Positions 21,834 to 31,904 of a stretch of 64,000 bases of DNA are shown piece after piece. The stretch covers positions 3,906,001-3,970,000 of the forward strand of contig NZ_CP098325.1 in the NCBI RefSeq assembly GCF_023639785.1. Reading direction: 5' to 3'. The position numbers were made by a program, and so were the translations under genes. This stretch comes from Leclercia adecarboxylata. Lineage in GTDB: Bacteria; Pseudomonadota; Gammaproteobacteria; Enterobacterales; Enterobacteriaceae. Under the pieces are notes generated by a model, which made no database searches, had not been told where the DNA came from, and saw only the letters and a program-made list of their open reading frames with translations. The first letter of the stretch is position 1, and every line of letters starts with the position of its first letter.

Positions 21834-22874
21834 ATGCCCTGGAACGCCTCCCCTGACCGCTACGAGACAATGCAGTACCGCTACTGCGGTAAAAGCGGCC
21901 TGCGCTTACCCGCCCTGTCGCTCGGCCTGTGGCATAGCTTCGGCCACGTCCACGCCCTCGATTCACAGCGCGCCCTGCTGCGAAAAGCCTTCGATTGCGG
22001 TATCACCCATTTTGATCTCGCCAATAACTATGGCCCACCACCGGGCAGCGCGGAGGAAAATTTTGGCCGCCTGCTGCGGGACGATTTCGCGGCGTATCGC
22101 GACGAACTGATTATTTCAACCAAAGCGGGCTACGACATGTGGCCAGGCCCTTATGGTGCGGGCGGCTCACGCAAGTATCTGCTCGCCAGCCTGGATCAAA
22201 GCCTCAGGCGGATGGGGGTGGAGTACGTGGATATCTTCTATTCCCACCGGGTAGATGAGAATACGCCAATGGAGGAGACCGCCTCGGCGCTGGCGCAGGC
22301 GGTGCAGAGCGGCAAAGCGCTCTACGTCGGTATCTCATCCTATTCCCCGGAGCGGACGCAGAAAATGGCCGAACTGCTGCGCGAGTGGAAGATCCCGCTG
22401 CTTATCCATCAGCCTTCCTACAACCTGCTTAACCGCTGGGTGGACAAGAGCGGTTTACTGGATACGCTGGCCGCCAACGGTACGGGCTGCATCGCCTTTA
22501 CGCCGCTGGCCCAGGGGCTGCTGACCGGGAAATACCTTAACGGTATTCCTGACGGCTCCCGCATGCAGCGCGAGGGCAAAAAGGTACGCGGCCTGACGGA
22601 GAACATGCTCACCGAAGCCAACCTGAACAGCCTGCGTTTGCTGAACGAGATGGCCCAGGCGCGCGGACAGACGATGGCGCAGATGGCGCTGAGCTGGCTG
22701 CTGAAAGATGAACGTGTAACCTCGGTGCTGATTGGTGCCAGCCGGACAGAGCAGCTGGAGGAGAACGTGCAGGCGCTGAATAATCTGCACTTTAGCGAAG
22801 AAGAGCTGCAGCGGATTGACCAGCACGTGGCCGACGGACAGCTGAATTTATGGCAGGCGTCGTCGGACAAGTAA
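21834..22874 (+). CDS. yghZ: L-glyceraldehyde 3-phosphate reductase YghZ (aldo-keto reductase)
   Basis: A 346-residue NADPH-dependent aldo-keto reductase of the AKR14 family, related to potassium-channel beta subunits. It reduces L-glyceraldehyde 3-phosphate and methylglyoxal. The catalytic tetrad is visible as Asp and Tyr in FDLANNYG, Lys in STKAGYD and His in YSHRVDE. The nucleotide site includes LIGASRTEQLEENV. The start at 21834 follows AAGGAGA with good spacing and gives the E. coli length. It is separated from divergent yghX by a short shared promoter region. Confidence 0.95.
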   Translation: MPWNASPDRYETMQYRYCGKSGLRLPALSLGLWHSFGHVHALDSQRALLRKAFDCGITHFDLANNYGPPPGSAEENFGRLLRDDFAAYRDELIISTKAGYDMWPGPYGAGGSRKYLLASLDQSLRRMGVEYVDIFYSHRVDENTPMEETASALAQAVQSGKALYVGISSYSPERTQKMAELLREWKIPLLIHQPSYNLLNRWVDKSGLLDTLAANGTGCIAFTPLAQGLLTGKYLNGIPDGSRMQREGKKVRGLTENMLTEANLNSLRLLNEMAQARGQTMAQMALSWLLKDERVTSVLIGASRTEQLEENVQALNNLHFSEEELQRIDQHVADGQLNLWQASSDK

Positions 22875-22880
22875 GTTTTT

Positions 22881-22905
22881 CCTCTCTCCCCGATGGGGAG
22901 AGAGG
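22881..22905. repeat. GC-rich hairpin after yghZ
   Basis: CCTCTCTCCCC/GGGGAGAGAGG with loop GAT, between the convergent yghZ and yqhA genes. It has no T-run on either 3' side, so it is a stable 3'-end stem rather than a textbook terminator. Confidence 0.5.
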
Positions 22906-22916
22906 TGTCCAGCCAC

Positions 22917-23489
<573 letters not shown>

Positions 23490-23993
23490 CTATACCTGAT
23501 CGGGCTTTATCACCGGGCGCTGATATTCCGGCCACACCAGCACCACCAGCGACGGATAGGCCTCAAGGCTGAATTCGCGAAAACACTGGCGCAGGTTCAT
23601 TACCTCAAGATCCGAGTGCGACACTTTTTCACCGTTCAGGCAACGCTTTTTGATATTGTCGTAATATTTATACACCGCCGAGTTAAGATCGCTGCAACGA
23701 CGCTGAGCTTCAAACAGGTCAGGAATGCTATTTATTTCCACCATATTCATTCGTTTAATTGTGGCGTGAAGGAAATCAATATATTCATGATTAACGCGCC
23801 AGTACCAGACCGGCGTAATCGCATTCATTAACACTGAAAAATGGTCTTCGCCCTCTTCTTTTGACATCCGCTCCGGCGGGGCCGGGACGTGCGCGCGCTC
23901 TGCATCGCTGCTTTTATTGAACTCACGCATCAATAAAAGAACCACGGCAGTAAGCAATAACAAAGTAATGACAGTATAAAAAATGCTGTTCAT
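23490..23993 (-). CDS. hypothetical membrane-anchored protein
   Basis: A 167-residue protein that I do not recognise. A single N-terminal membrane segment (about 4-22, FYTVITLLLLTAVVLLL) is followed by a charged linker and a mostly helical soluble region of about 130 residues with two cysteines (RRCSDLN, KKRCLNG) and an aromatic end (LVVLVWPEYQRPV). There is no cleavable signal, so a cytoplasmic C-terminus anchored to the inner membrane is most likely. The start at 23993 has GGAG upstream; five residues could be added from 24008 but without a ribosome site. It is divergent from the two unknown genes at 24099-24948, sharing a 105-bp AT-rich promoter region. This trio has no K-12 counterpart between yqhA and yghA. 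Confidence 0.7.
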   Translation of the reverse strand: MNSIFYTVITLLLLTAVVLLLMREFNKSSDAERAHVPAPPERMSKEEGEDHFSVLMNAITPVWYWRVNHEYIDFLHATIKRMNMVEINSIPDLFEAQRRCSDLNSAVYKYYDNIKKRCLNGEKVSHSDLEVMNLRQCFREFSLEAYPSLVVLVWPEYQRPVIKPDQV

Positions 23994-24098
23994 ATAGGCA
24001 GGCTCCATTTTTTTTGATTTTAAATTTGCCTCATGTTATTGTCAACGAATCTCACACTCCAGACAACCCTACCCCATTGAAATTAAAGGAAATATAAA

Positions 24099-24503
24099 AT
24101 GTTGCCCGACAATCTGGTTCCGGCCAAGTTTCACATTTCTTCCGTGGAACCGAAACCGCCAGAAGCAGAAAGCAATGCCAATTTCACTAAGGGGAAAAGA
24201 ACACTCGCTGATTATGCGCCTGATATATTAATTGGCGTTACCCGTACCGGTAACTCCCGCAATATGTTGCTCGAAGAGCACGATCGGCATATTAAAGACC
24301 GGTTATTCCGGGTAGTTAAAATCGAAGTGTTCGCCCGCCTGCTGAATGATTTGCAGGCAGAGGGAGAAATAGACGCGCAAGCACTAAGTCAAATACTGGC
24401 GGAAAAAACCGATGAAATTAACGAAGCCGGTAATGAAATCTGGTTGAATTTAATTACCTGCGAAAAAAATACACCTGTTTTTTATAAGCTAGAGGATGAA
24501 TAA
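24099..24503 (+). CDS. hypothetical protein
   Basis: A 134-residue soluble protein with no family that I recognise. The first 45 residues are polar and probably flexible. The rest is predicted helical, with HDRHIKDRLFRVVKIEVFARLLNDLQ and the acidic EKTDEINEAGNEIWLNLITCEK. The start follows AAAGGA. It overlaps the next gene by 8 bp, so the two are almost certainly one translation unit. The DNA is visibly more AT-rich than the flanking yghZ and yghA genes, suggesting acquisition. Confidence 0.65.
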   Translation: MLPDNLVPAKFHISSVEPKPPEAESNANFTKGKRTLADYAPDILIGVTRTGNSRNMLLEEHDRHIKDRLFRVVKIEVFARLLNDLQAEGEIDAQALSQILAEKTDEINEAGNEIWLNLITCEKNTPVFYKLEDE

Positions 24504-24948
24504 CGTGAAGGATGTTGATAACAACAACGTTTATTTGGCTTTAGATGACAAAAAAAGCGATGAATTTATCTTAGAGCAGAACCTTACCGCACTGAAAGAG
24601 ATTAAAAACGCGGAAATACAACGTATTGCAAAAGATTTGCTCTCTATTCCGGCCGGTCTGGTACGCCTGAAATGGCAGAACCGCCGGGAAATTTATCCGT
24701 TACAGGTAAAAGAAGAGATCTACGGTGCGACAATAAACGCGATCATGGAACAGCGCCCCGATTTAAAAGAAAAAATACTGGCGCGTCTGGAAACCAATTA
24801 TCAATATCTGCTGGCACGCGAAACCGCGACCCTGCGCGTTACCCGCAAGCTGGCCGATGAAGGCTATCGCACCTCCAGCGTGACAACCGTGGCGCTGGAT
24901 GAAGATGTCCTGGCCGCGAAAGCTGACGTCCCGCCGCAAAAGCCGTAA
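24496..24948 (+). CDS. hypothetical protein
   Basis: A 150-residue soluble, strongly charged, mostly helical protein that I do not recognise. It has a central block AGLVRLKWQNRREIYPLQ and a helical run LKEKILARLETNYQYLLARETATLRVT, with a proline-ending tail. No membrane segment or known motif is seen. It starts inside the end of the preceding gene (8-bp overlap) and is probably co-translated with it. The role may be joint with the divergent membrane-anchored protein. Confidence 0.65.
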   Translation: MNNVKDVDNNNVYLALDDKKSDEFILEQNLTALKEIKNAEIQRIAKDLLSIPAGLVRLKWQNRREIYPLQVKEEIYGATINAIMEQRPDLKEKILARLETNYQYLLARETATLRVTRKLADEGYRTSSVTTVALDEDVLAAKADVPPQKP

Positions 24949-25001
24949 TCCCTCTTCGAATCCTGCCGTACCGCCTGCTTCCCTTTAGCCCGTTTTATTT
25001 A

Positions 25002-25022
25002 AGGATTATCCTGAATAATCCT
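25002..25022. promoter_or_regulatory. inverted repeat upstream of yghA
   Basis: AGGATTAT and ATAATCCT separated by CCTGA, 60 bp before the yghA start. It may be an operator, or a 3' hairpin of the preceding transcript; no T-run follows. Confidence 0.3.
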
Positions 25023-25081
25023 CACAGCCCAGTTGATTCTCCTAAGCTTAAAGTCTGATTAACCCCTCAAGGAGAACAGTA

Positions 25082-25978
25082 ATGGCAAATTCTCAGAGCA
25101 AAATTCAGGATCCGACCACCCAGTACTACACCGGGGAATATCCGCAGCAGAAGCAGCCTGCGCCCGGCGTACAGAGCAAAATGGACCCGGTACCGGATTG
25201 CGGTGAAAAGAGCTACAAGGGCAGCGGCAGACTACAGGATCGTAAGGCACTGGTGACAGGGGGCGACTCCGGGATTGGACGCGCTGCCGCCATCGCTTAC
25301 GCGCGTGAAGGAGCAGACGTCGCCATTAACTATCTGCCCGCCGAAGAAGAGGACGCGCAGCAGGTTAAGCAGCTTATTGAAGAGGCCGGACGCAAAGCGG
25401 TGCTCATTCCCGGCGATCTGAGCGATGAAAAATTTGCCCGTTCGCTGGTGCATAAAGCGCATCAGGAATTAGGCGGACTGGACGTGCTGGCACTGGTGGC
25501 CGGTAAGCAGGTGGCGGTGGAGAAGATTGCCGATCTGACCACCGAGCAATTTAAGCAGACCTATGCCGTGAACGTGCTGGCGCTGTTCTGGATAACCCAG
25601 GAGGCGTTGCCACTGCTGCCTGCCGGGTCGAGCATTATTACCACCTCGTCGATTCAGGCCTATCAGCCGAGCCCACACCTGCTGGACTACGCCTCGACGA
25701 AAGCGGCGATCCTTAACTTCAGCCGCGGGCTGGCAAAACAGGTGGCGGAGACCGGCGTGCGCGTCAACGTCGTCGCGCCAGGGCCTATCTGGACGGCGCT
25801 GCAAATCTCCGGCGGCCAGACTCAGGAGAAGATCCCGCAGTTTGGTCAGCAGACCCCAATGAAGCGCGCAGGACAGCCTGCGGAGCTGGCACCGGTGTAC
25901 GTCTATCTGGCGAGTCAGGAATCCAGCTACGTGACGGCAGAAGTGCACGGCGTGTGCGGTGGGGAACATCTGGGGTAG
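25082..25978 (+). CDS. yghA: SDR-family oxidoreductase YghA
   Basis: A 298-residue short-chain dehydrogenase/reductase of the glucose/ribitol dehydrogenase-like group that uses NAD(P). A 45-residue N-terminal extension ([15 protein letters not shown]) is typical of this subgroup. The cofactor motif [15 protein letters not shown] lies near residue 57, and the catalytic Ser (ITTSSIQAY) and YxxxK (YASTK) follow. It ends CGGEHLG, close to E. coli YghA (294 residues). The start follows AAGGAGA. E. coli YghA is a broad aldehyde reductase; the physiological substrate is unclear. Confidence 0.93.
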   Translation: MANSQSKIQDPTTQYYTGEYPQQKQPAPGVQSKMDPVPDCGEKSYKGSGRLQDRKALVTGGDSGIGRAAAIAYAREGADVAINYLPAEEEDAQQVKQLIEEAGRKAVLIPGDLSDEKFARSLVHKAHQELGGLDVLALVAGKQVAVEKIADLTTEQFKQTYAVNVLALFWITQEALPLLPAGSSIITTSSIQAYQPSPHLLDYASTKAAILNFSRGLAKQVAETGVRVNVVAPGPIWTALQISGGQTQEKIPQFGQQTPMKRAGQPAELAPVYVYLASQESSYVTAEVHGVCGGEHLG

Positions 25979-25989
25979 TTTAAAACATT

Positions 25990-26061
25990 GCCCGGTGGCG
26001 CTACGCTTACCGGGCCTACAAATCAGAACGTAGGCCAGGTAAGGCGAAGCCGCCACCTGGC
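25990..26061. repeat. BIME: paired REP elements
   Basis: Two opposed palindromic units (GCCCGGTGGCGCTACGC ... CGGGC and GGCCAGGTAAGGCG ... CCTGGC) between convergent yghA and exbD. Confidence 0.85.
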
Positions 26062-26064
26062 AAA

Positions 26065-26100
26065 AACAATTACGGCAACCCTTGGGTTGCCGTAATTGTT
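26065..26100. terminator. bidirectional terminator of exbD
   Basis: A perfect 17-bp inverted repeat, AACAATTACGGCAACCC and its complement, with a two-base core. It abuts the exbD stop codon and is rich in A/T at its base so it can act in both directions. Confidence 0.8.
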
Positions 26101-26525
26101 TATTTAGCGGCTGTTTTCTCTTCGCCGACTAAACCTATCTTCAGGTAACCCGCCTGATGCAGCGTGTCCATTACCTTCATCATGGTTTCATAGTCGACCG
26201 TCTTGTCGGCACGGAAGAAGACGGTGGTGTCTTTCTTGCCTTCGGTCAGGGCGTTAAGCGCCGGGATCACCGACTCATCCGTCACCGGATCGTTACCCAG
26301 GAACATGGATTTATCGGCTTTAACGGACAGATAAATCGGTTTTTCCGGGCGCGGCTGCGGCTGAGTGGAAGACGCAGGCAGATTCACCTTCACGTCTACG
26401 GTCGCCAGCGGCGCCGCAACCATGAAGATAATCAGCAGAACCAGCATGACGTCGATAAACGGCGTCACGTTGATTTCGTGCATTTCGCCGTTATCGTCCA
26501 GATTTTCATTAAGACGCATTGCCAT
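26100..26525 (-). CDS. exbD: TonB-system energizer protein ExbD
   Basis: A 141-residue inner-membrane protein of the TonB-ExbB-ExbD motor that passes proton-motive force to outer-membrane receptors for siderophores and vitamin B12. One membrane segment (about 23-43) carries the essential protonatable Asp25 in TPFIDVMLVLLIIF, and a periplasmic domain follows. The length equals E. coli ExbD. It lies six bases after exbB, as one operon, and should be under Fur control with it. Confidence 0.97.
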   Translation of the reverse strand: MAMRLNENLDDNGEMHEINVTPFIDVMLVLLIIFMVAAPLATVDVKVNLPASSTQPQPRPEKPIYLSVKADKSMFLGNDPVTDESVIPALNALTEGKKDTTVFFRADKTVDYETMMKVMDTLHQAGYLKIGLVGEEKTAAK

Positions 26526-26531
26526 GGCGAA

Positions 26532-27263
26532 TCAACCTACGTGAAATTTCTGAGCAGAACGGACCGGTTTCGCAGCGCTGGCGCTGAGATCCAGATCGCG
26601 GCTTTGCAGCAGCAGAACCTGAGCGGCAACGTCGCCGAGGGTCGCTTTGTAGCTGCCAATCATACGGGCGAAGATGTTATAGATCACCACCGCCGGAATT
26701 GCCGCAACCAGACCAATGGCCGTCGCTAACAGCGCTTCGGCGATGCCGGGCGCCACAACCGCGAGGTTAGTGGTTTGCGTCTGCGCAATGCCGATGAAGC
26801 TGTTCATGATCCCCCAGACGGTACCGAACAGACCGACAAACGGCGAAATGGCGCCGATGGTCGCCAGGTAGCCGTTACCCCGTCCCATATGACGGCCAAC
26901 GGCCGCAACGCGACGCTCCAGGCGGAAGCCGGTACGCTCTTTAATACCTTCGTTGTCGTCGCTGCCTGCGGAAAGTTCCAGCTCGTTCTGTGCTTCGTTG
27001 ATTAACTGGGTGGTCAGACTCTTCGCCTGGAAGGAAGAAGCCATGTCGCTCGCCTGATTCAGGGTGCGGGCTTCTGCCAGCTGCTGCTGCTCGCGCTTAA
27101 GACGGCGCTTGTGCGAGATAAGCTCCACGCTCTTGCTAAAGAAAATAGCCCAGGTGACGACAGACGCCAGAATCAGGCCGATCATGACAACCTTCACCAC
27201 GATGTCGGCATGATGATACATACCCCAGACGGAGAGATCCGTCTGCATCAAATTATTACCCAC
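26532..27263 (-). CDS. exbB: TonB-system energizer protein ExbB
   Basis: A 243-residue protein that forms the pentameric channel around ExbD. Three membrane segments are visible (VVMIGLILASVVTWAIFF; GAISPFVGLFGTVWGIMNSF; EALLATAIGLVAAIPAVVIYN) with the conserved RGNGYLATIGAIS before TM2. It starts with GTG (MGNNLMQTDLSVWGMY, matching E. coli), after GGAG. A Fur-box-like sequence lies upstream. Confidence 0.97.
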   Translation of the reverse strand: MGNNLMQTDLSVWGMYHHADIVVKVVMIGLILASVVTWAIFFSKSVELISHKRRLKREQQQLAEARTLNQASDMASSFQAKSLTTQLINEAQNELELSAGSDDNEGIKERTGFRLERRVAAVGRHMGRGNGYLATIGAISPFVGLFGTVWGIMNSFIGIAQTQTTNLAVVAPGIAEALLATAIGLVAAIPAVVIYNIFARMIGSYKATLGDVAAQVLLLQSRDLDLSASAAKPVRSAQKFHVG

Positions 27264-27326
27264 TCGGTATCTCCAGGACGCAAATCACAAAATCTGAGCA
27301 TAATAATATCAAAACAGCGTCGAATT

Positions 27327-27345
27327 GATAGTAGTTCTCATTAGT
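27327..27345 (-). promoter_or_regulatory. Fur box upstream of exbB
   Basis: GATAGTAGTTCTCATTAGT resembles the 19-bp Fur consensus (GATA...CATTA ends intact). It is 64 bp upstream of the exbB start. E. coli exbBD is known to be iron-repressed by Fur. Confidence 0.5.
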
Positions 27346-27479
27346 ATTTACATAGTGCCGTAAATTCGTTTCATTTTCCTTGCGCTTACGCAGGAAAAAT
27401 TTCCCGGAAACAAATTTTAAAAAATTTTCCCCTGATCCCGCACCCCTTCTCGCGACCATTTTTATTTTCGTGATAGTGT

Positions 27480-27495
27480 GGACGTCCAGACGTAT
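27480..27495 (+). promoter_or_regulatory. two tandem MetJ boxes of metC
   Basis: GGACGTCC and AGACGTAT lie directly adjacent, each near the AGACGTCT met-box consensus, 20 bp before the metC start. Methionine-dependent MetJ repression is therefore expected. Confidence 0.8.
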
Positions 27496-27514
27496 AAAAA
27501 CAGGTTGCCCAGAC

Positions 27515-28702
27515 ATGAAAGAGAAGCATCTTGATACCACCCTCGTCCAGGCGGGACGCAGCAAAAAATATACCCTCGGTTCCGTAAACAGCGTTATCCA
27601 GCGCGCTTCATCGCTGGTGTTTGATACCGTCGAAGCGAAAAAGCACGCCACCCGCAACCGGGCCAACGGGGAGCTGTTCTACGGGCGTCGCGGCACGCTG
27701 ACCCACTTCTCCTTACAGGAAGCGATGTGCGAGCTGGAGGGCGGCGCGGGCTGCGCGCTGTTCCCGTGCGGCGCGGCGGCGGTCGCCAATACCATTCTGG
27801 CGTTTGTCGAGCAGGGCGACCATATCCTGATGACCAACACCGCCTACGAGCCAAGCCAGGACTTCTGCACCAAAATTCTCAGCAAGCTGGGCGTCACCAC
27901 CGGCTGGTTCGACCCGCAAATTGGCGGCGGGATCGCCGAACTGATCCAGCCCAATACCCGGATTGTGTTCCTGGAATCGCCGGGCTCCATCACCATGGAA
28001 GTGCATGACGTGCCTGCTATCGTACAGGCGGTACGCAGCAAAGCGCCGGACGCCATCATCATGATCGATAACACCTGGGCGGCGGGCGTGCTGTTTAAGG
28101 CACTCGATTTTGGTATCGATATTTCTATTCAGGCGGCGACCAAATACCTGATTGGCCACTCTGACGGCATGATCGGCACTGCGGTCTCTAACGCCCGCTG
28201 CTGGGAACAGCTGCGTGAGAATGCCTATCTGATGGGCCAGATGGTGGATGCCGACACGGCCTACATGACCAGCCGCGGTCTGCGCACCCTGAGCGTGCGC
28301 CTGCGCCAGCATCACGAGAGCAGTCTGCAGGTTGCCCAATGGCTGGCGCAGCATCCGCAGGTGGCGCGCGTTAACCATCCGGCACTGCCGGGCAGCATCG
28401 GGCACGAGTTCTGGCAACGTGACTTTACGGGCAGCAGCGGTCTGTTTTCGTTCGTGCTTAATAAGCGCCTGAGCAACGACGAGCTTGCCGCCTATCTGAA
28501 CAACTTCTCGCTGTTCAGCATGGCCTATTCGTGGGGCGGCTTTGAGTCACTGATCCTGCCGAACCAGCCAGAGCAGATTGCGGCCCTGCGTCCGGGCGGT
28601 GAAGTTGACTTTACCGGCACCCTGATCCGCCTGCATATCGGCCTGGAAAACGTCGACGATCTGATCGCCGATCTGGAAGCTGGCTTTGCGCGTATCGAAT
28701 AG
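27515..28702 (+). CDS. metC: cystathionine beta-lyase MetC
   Basis: A 395-residue PLP enzyme of methionine synthesis that splits cystathionine to homocysteine, pyruvate and ammonia. The PLP lysine is Lys210 ([12 protein letters not shown]), with Tyr111 (NTAYEPSQ) and the phosphate-binding CGAAAVANT. The start at 27515 ([14 protein letters not shown]) gives the E. coli length; longer readings run through the MetJ boxes. It is divergent from exbB across a 251-bp regulatory gap. Confidence 0.96.
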   Translation: MKEKHLDTTLVQAGRSKKYTLGSVNSVIQRASSLVFDTVEAKKHATRNRANGELFYGRRGTLTHFSLQEAMCELEGGAGCALFPCGAAAVANTILAFVEQGDHILMTNTAYEPSQDFCTKILSKLGVTTGWFDPQIGGGIAELIQPNTRIVFLESPGSITMEVHDVPAIVQAVRSKAPDAIIMIDNTWAAGVLFKALDFGIDISIQAATKYLIGHSDGMIGTAVSNARCWEQLRENAYLMGQMVDADTAYMTSRGLRTLSVRLRQHHESSLQVAQWLAQHPQVARVNHPALPGSIGHEFWQRDFTGSSGLFSFVLNKRLSNDELAAYLNNFSLFSMAYSWGGFESLILPNQPEQIAALRPGGEVDFTGTLIRLHIGLENVDDLIADLEAGFARIE

Positions 28703-28843
28703 CGCAGGCCGATAAATGGACTCCACGGACAGGTTTCTGCTTATTCCTTACAGAAAAGTCTGATTTGTTGCGCCTGCGATCAAAGCCCGCCAGCGAAATA
28801 GGGAGTACAATAGCCTCATATATGCTGTTCCACAGGAAAGCCC

Positions 28844-29503
28844 ATGGCTGTTATTCAAGATATTATCGCTGCACTCTGGCAACACGATTTTGCAGCACTG
28901 GCGGACCCGCACGTGGTAGGGATTGTCTATTTCGTCATGTTCGCCACGCTGTTTCTGGAAAATGGGTTACTGCCCGCCTCCTTTTTACCGGGCGACAGCC
29001 TGCTGCTGCTGGCAGGCGCGCTGATCGGTAAAGGGGTCATGGACTTCGCCCCGACGATGGTGATCCTCACCTCCGCCGCCAGCCTGGGCTGTTGGCTCAG
29101 CTATTTGCAGGGCCGCTGGCTCGGCAATACGCAGGTGGTGAAAGGCTGGCTGGCGCAGCTGCCGCATAAATACCACCAGCGGGCAACCTGCATGTTCGAT
29201 CGCCACGGCCTGCTGGCCTTGCTGGCCGGGCGTTTCCTGGCGTTTGTGCGCACGCTGCTGCCCACCATGGCGGGCATCTCCGGGCTCTCTAACCGCCGCT
29301 TCCAGTTCTTTAACTGGCTGAGCGCGCTGCTGTGGGTGGGTGTGGTGACAACCCTCGGCTACGCGTTAAACATGATCCCCTTTGTGAAGCATCATGAAGA
29401 TCAGGTCATGACCTTCCTGATGATCCTGCCGGTTTTCCTGCTGGTCGCGGGCCTGGTGGGAACGATTGTGGTGGTGATCCGCAAGAAGTACTGCAACGCC
29501 TGA
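28844..29503 (+). CDS. yghB: DedA-family inner-membrane protein YghB
   Basis: A 219-residue polytopic DedA/VTT-domain protein. It has the family signatures [20 protein letters not shown] and [21 protein letters not shown] [17 protein letters not shown]. With YqjA, the E. coli orthologue supports proton-motive force, Tat export of amidases and resistance to alkaline pH and drugs. The start follows AGGAA. It is downstream of metC in the same order as in K-12. Confidence 0.96.
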   Translation: MAVIQDIIAALWQHDFAALADPHVVGIVYFVMFATLFLENGLLPASFLPGDSLLLLAGALIGKGVMDFAPTMVILTSAASLGCWLSYLQGRWLGNTQVVKGWLAQLPHKYHQRATCMFDRHGLLALLAGRFLAFVRTLLPTMAGISGLSNRRFQFFNWLSALLWVGVVTTLGYALNMIPFVKHHEDQVMTFLMILPVFLLVAGLVGTIVVVIRKKYCNA

Positions 29504-29513
29504 CGGGCAATGC

Positions 29514-29543
29514 GCCGGGCGGCACTGCGTTTGCCCGGCCTGC
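29514..29543. repeat. REP element
   Basis: GCCGGGCGGCACTGCG followed by GCCCGGC, a single palindromic unit between convergent yghB and yqhC. Confidence 0.7.
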
Positions 29544-29550
29544 ATGCCCC

Positions 29551-30441
29551 TCACATTCCCCTGATCCGCGCCGCATCTTCCCCCGGCGTCACGCCAAAGT
29601 AGCGCTTGAACTCCCGGCTGAACTGCGAGGCGCTTTCATACCCCACCCGCAGCGCGGCGGCGCTGGCTTTCATGCCGTCGTGGATCATCAACATCCGCGC
29701 CTTGTGCAGGCGGTAGCTCTTGAGATACTGCAGCGGCGAGGTGCTGGTCACCGATTTGAAGTTGTGATGGAACGCCGACACGCTCATGTTGGCCTCGGCC
29801 GCCAGCTGATCCACGCTCAGGTTTTCGGTGTACTGGCTCTCGATGCGTTTAAGCACCCGGCCGATCAGGCTGAAGTGGGTCTGACGGCTGACCAGCGCCA
29901 GTAACGCCCCGCCGCCCGGCCCCAGCAGGACGTGGTAGAGGATCTCGCGCACAATCTGCTTGCCCAAAATGCGCGCATCCAGCGGACGCTCCATCACATC
30001 CAGCAGTCGTTCAATGGCGCAGAGGATCTCATCCGTCAGCGTGGCGGAGTTGATGCCGCTTGCCGCTATCGACGGGCGAAACAGTTCATCTTCGCCGATC
30101 TCCATCAGCAGCTCCTGCAGCTGCAAAATGTCGATATTCAGACGAATCCCCGCCAGCGGTACCTTCTCTGTCGCGAAGGTTTCACATTCGAAGGGTAAAG
30201 GTACTGTCAGGAGCAGGTATTCGTTGGTGTCGTAACGGAAGACGCGCTCGTTGATATAGCCAATTTTGTGGCCGGAAAAGAGAAAAATGATACCCGGCTG
30301 GTACATCACCGGGGTGCGGGCGTAGGGCTGGGTGCCGTACAGCAGGCGAACGTCCGGCAGCAGCGTATTAAGATAATTTTCATTATCTTTCAGTTTGTTA
30401 ATTTGTTCAGTTAGCTGCTGGCAGATGGCTGCACGTTTCAT
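29551..30441 (-). CDS. yqhC: AraC-family transcriptional activator YqhC
   Basis: A 296-residue regulator with an N-terminal AraC-N ligand domain (about 20-170) and a C-terminal double HTH (from about 195: [39 protein letters not shown]). E. coli YqhC activates yqhD-dkgA in response to aldehydes such as glyoxal and furfural. It is divergent from yqhD, with a 194-bp gap that holds both promoters. Confidence 0.94.
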   Translation of the reverse strand: MKRAAICQQLTEQINKLKDNENYLNTLLPDVRLLYGTQPYARTPVMYQPGIIFLFSGHKIGYINERVFRYDTNEYLLLTVPLPFECETFATEKVPLAGIRLNIDILQLQELLMEIGEDELFRPSIAASGINSATLTDEILCAIERLLDVMERPLDARILGKQIVREILYHVLLGPGGGALLALVSRQTHFSLIGRVLKRIESQYTENLSVDQLAAEANMSVSAFHHNFKSVTSTSPLQYLKSYRLHKARMLMIHDGMKASAAALRVGYESASQFSREFKRYFGVTPGEDAARIRGM

Positions 30442-30635
30442 TTTTTCTCACTCCGGGTACGTTTTCCGACACCAGCAGTGTGCGCATTTTTACCCATTTT
30501 CTCCAGCACTGTGTAGAAATGGGCAAGACAACGGCAGGAATGTGCATTGAGAGAAGCGTGCGTGCTCGCCACAATGAGCACCATCAGGCAGCCCTATGGC
30601 CGCCCCGTTTTTTCACCCACCAAAGGGAACGAACA

Positions 30636-31799
30636 ATGAACAACTTCAATCTGCATACCCCAACCCGCATCCTGTTTGGTAAAGGCGCCATCGCCGACCT
30701 GCGCGGGCAGATCCCGGCCGACGCCCGCGTGCTGATCACCTACGGCGGCGGCAGCGTGAAGAAAAATGGCGTGCTGGATCAGGTCTACTCTGCGCTGGAA
30801 GGCCTGGACGTGCGCGAGTTCAGCGGCATCGAGCCAAACCCATCTTACGAAACGCTGATGAACGCGGTGAAAATCGCCCGTGAAGAGCAGATCACCTTCC
30901 TGCTGGCCGTGGGCGGCGGTTCGGTGCTGGACGGCACCAAGTTTATCGCCGCGGCGGCCCACTACGACGAAAACATCGATCCGTGGCACATCCTGCAGAC
31001 CGGCGGCAGCGATATCAGGAGCGCCATCCCGATGGGCTCCGTGCTGACCCTGCCAGCTACCGGCTCCGAGTCCAACAAAGGCGCGGTGATCTCCCGTAAA
31101 ACCACCGGCGACAAGCAGGCCTTTATGAACGAGCACGTGCAGCCGGTATTCGCGGTGCTGGATCCGGTTTACACCTACACCCTGCCGCCGCGTCAGGTGG
31201 CTAACGGCGTGGTGGATGCCTTTGTCCATACCGTTGAGCAGTACGTCACCTACCCGGTAAACGCGAAAATTCAGGATCGTTTTGCCGAGGGCATTCTGCT
31301 GACCCTGATCGAAGACGGCCCGCTGGCGCTGAAAGAGCCAGAAAACTACGAGGTGCGTGCCAACGTAATGTGGGCCGCGACTCAGGCGCTGAACGGCCTG
31401 ATTGGTGCCGGCGTACCCCAGGACTGGGCGACCCACATGCTGGGCCATGAACTGACGGCGATGCACGGCCTCGATCATGCCCAGACCCTGGCAGTGGTGC
31501 TGCCTGCGCTGTGGAATGAAAAGCGCGACACCAAACGCGGCAAACTGCTGCAGTACGCTGAGCGCGTCTGGGGTATTACCGCCGGGTCTGAAGATGAGCG
31601 CATCGATGCCGCCATTGCAGCTACCCGCAACTTCTTCGAGCAGATGGGCGTGCCAACGCGCCTCTCCGGCTACGGCCTGGACGGGAGTTCCATCCCTGCC
31701 CTGCTGGCAAAACTTGAAGAGCACGGTATGACCCACATCGGCGAACATCACGACATTACCCTCGACGTCAGCCGCCGTATTTACGAGGCCGCTCGCTAA
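30636..31799 (+). CDS. yqhD: NADPH-dependent aldehyde/alcohol dehydrogenase YqhD
   Basis: A 387-residue iron/zinc-type alcohol dehydrogenase (dehydroquinate-synthase-like fold) that reduces toxic short aldehydes with NADPH. The cofactor motif VGGGSVLDGTKFIA lies near residue 95. The metal site includes ANGVVDAFVHTVEQY and MLGHELTAMHGLDHAQT. The start at 30636 follows AAAGGGAAC and gives the E. coli length. It is regulated by the adjacent YqhC and followed by dkgA. Confidence 0.97.
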   Translation: MNNFNLHTPTRILFGKGAIADLRGQIPADARVLITYGGGSVKKNGVLDQVYSALEGLDVREFSGIEPNPSYETLMNAVKIAREEQITFLLAVGGGSVLDGTKFIAAAAHYDENIDPWHILQTGGSDIRSAIPMGSVLTLPATGSESNKGAVISRKTTGDKQAFMNEHVQPVFAVLDPVYTYTLPPRQVANGVVDAFVHTVEQYVTYPVNAKIQDRFAEGILLTLIEDGPLALKEPENYEVRANVMWAATQALNGLIGAGVPQDWATHMLGHELTAMHGLDHAQTLAVVLPALWNEKRDTKRGKLLQYAERVWGITAGSEDERIDAAIAATRNFFEQMGVPTRLSGYGLDGSSIPALLAKLEEHGMTHIGEHHDITLDVSRRIYEAAR

Positions 31800-31904
31800 G
31801 CGATTTTACGCGATTGCCTTTCGTTTTTCGGCATTTAGGCCAGGCTTAATGCACATACGCCACCGGGGGATTACCCCTGGTGGATGTCCAATGAAGGAGG
31901 AAAA

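Noticed and set aside
22881-22905. GC-rich hairpin after yghZ read as an intrinsic terminator
   Set aside because: No T-run follows on either strand; kept only as a hairpin.
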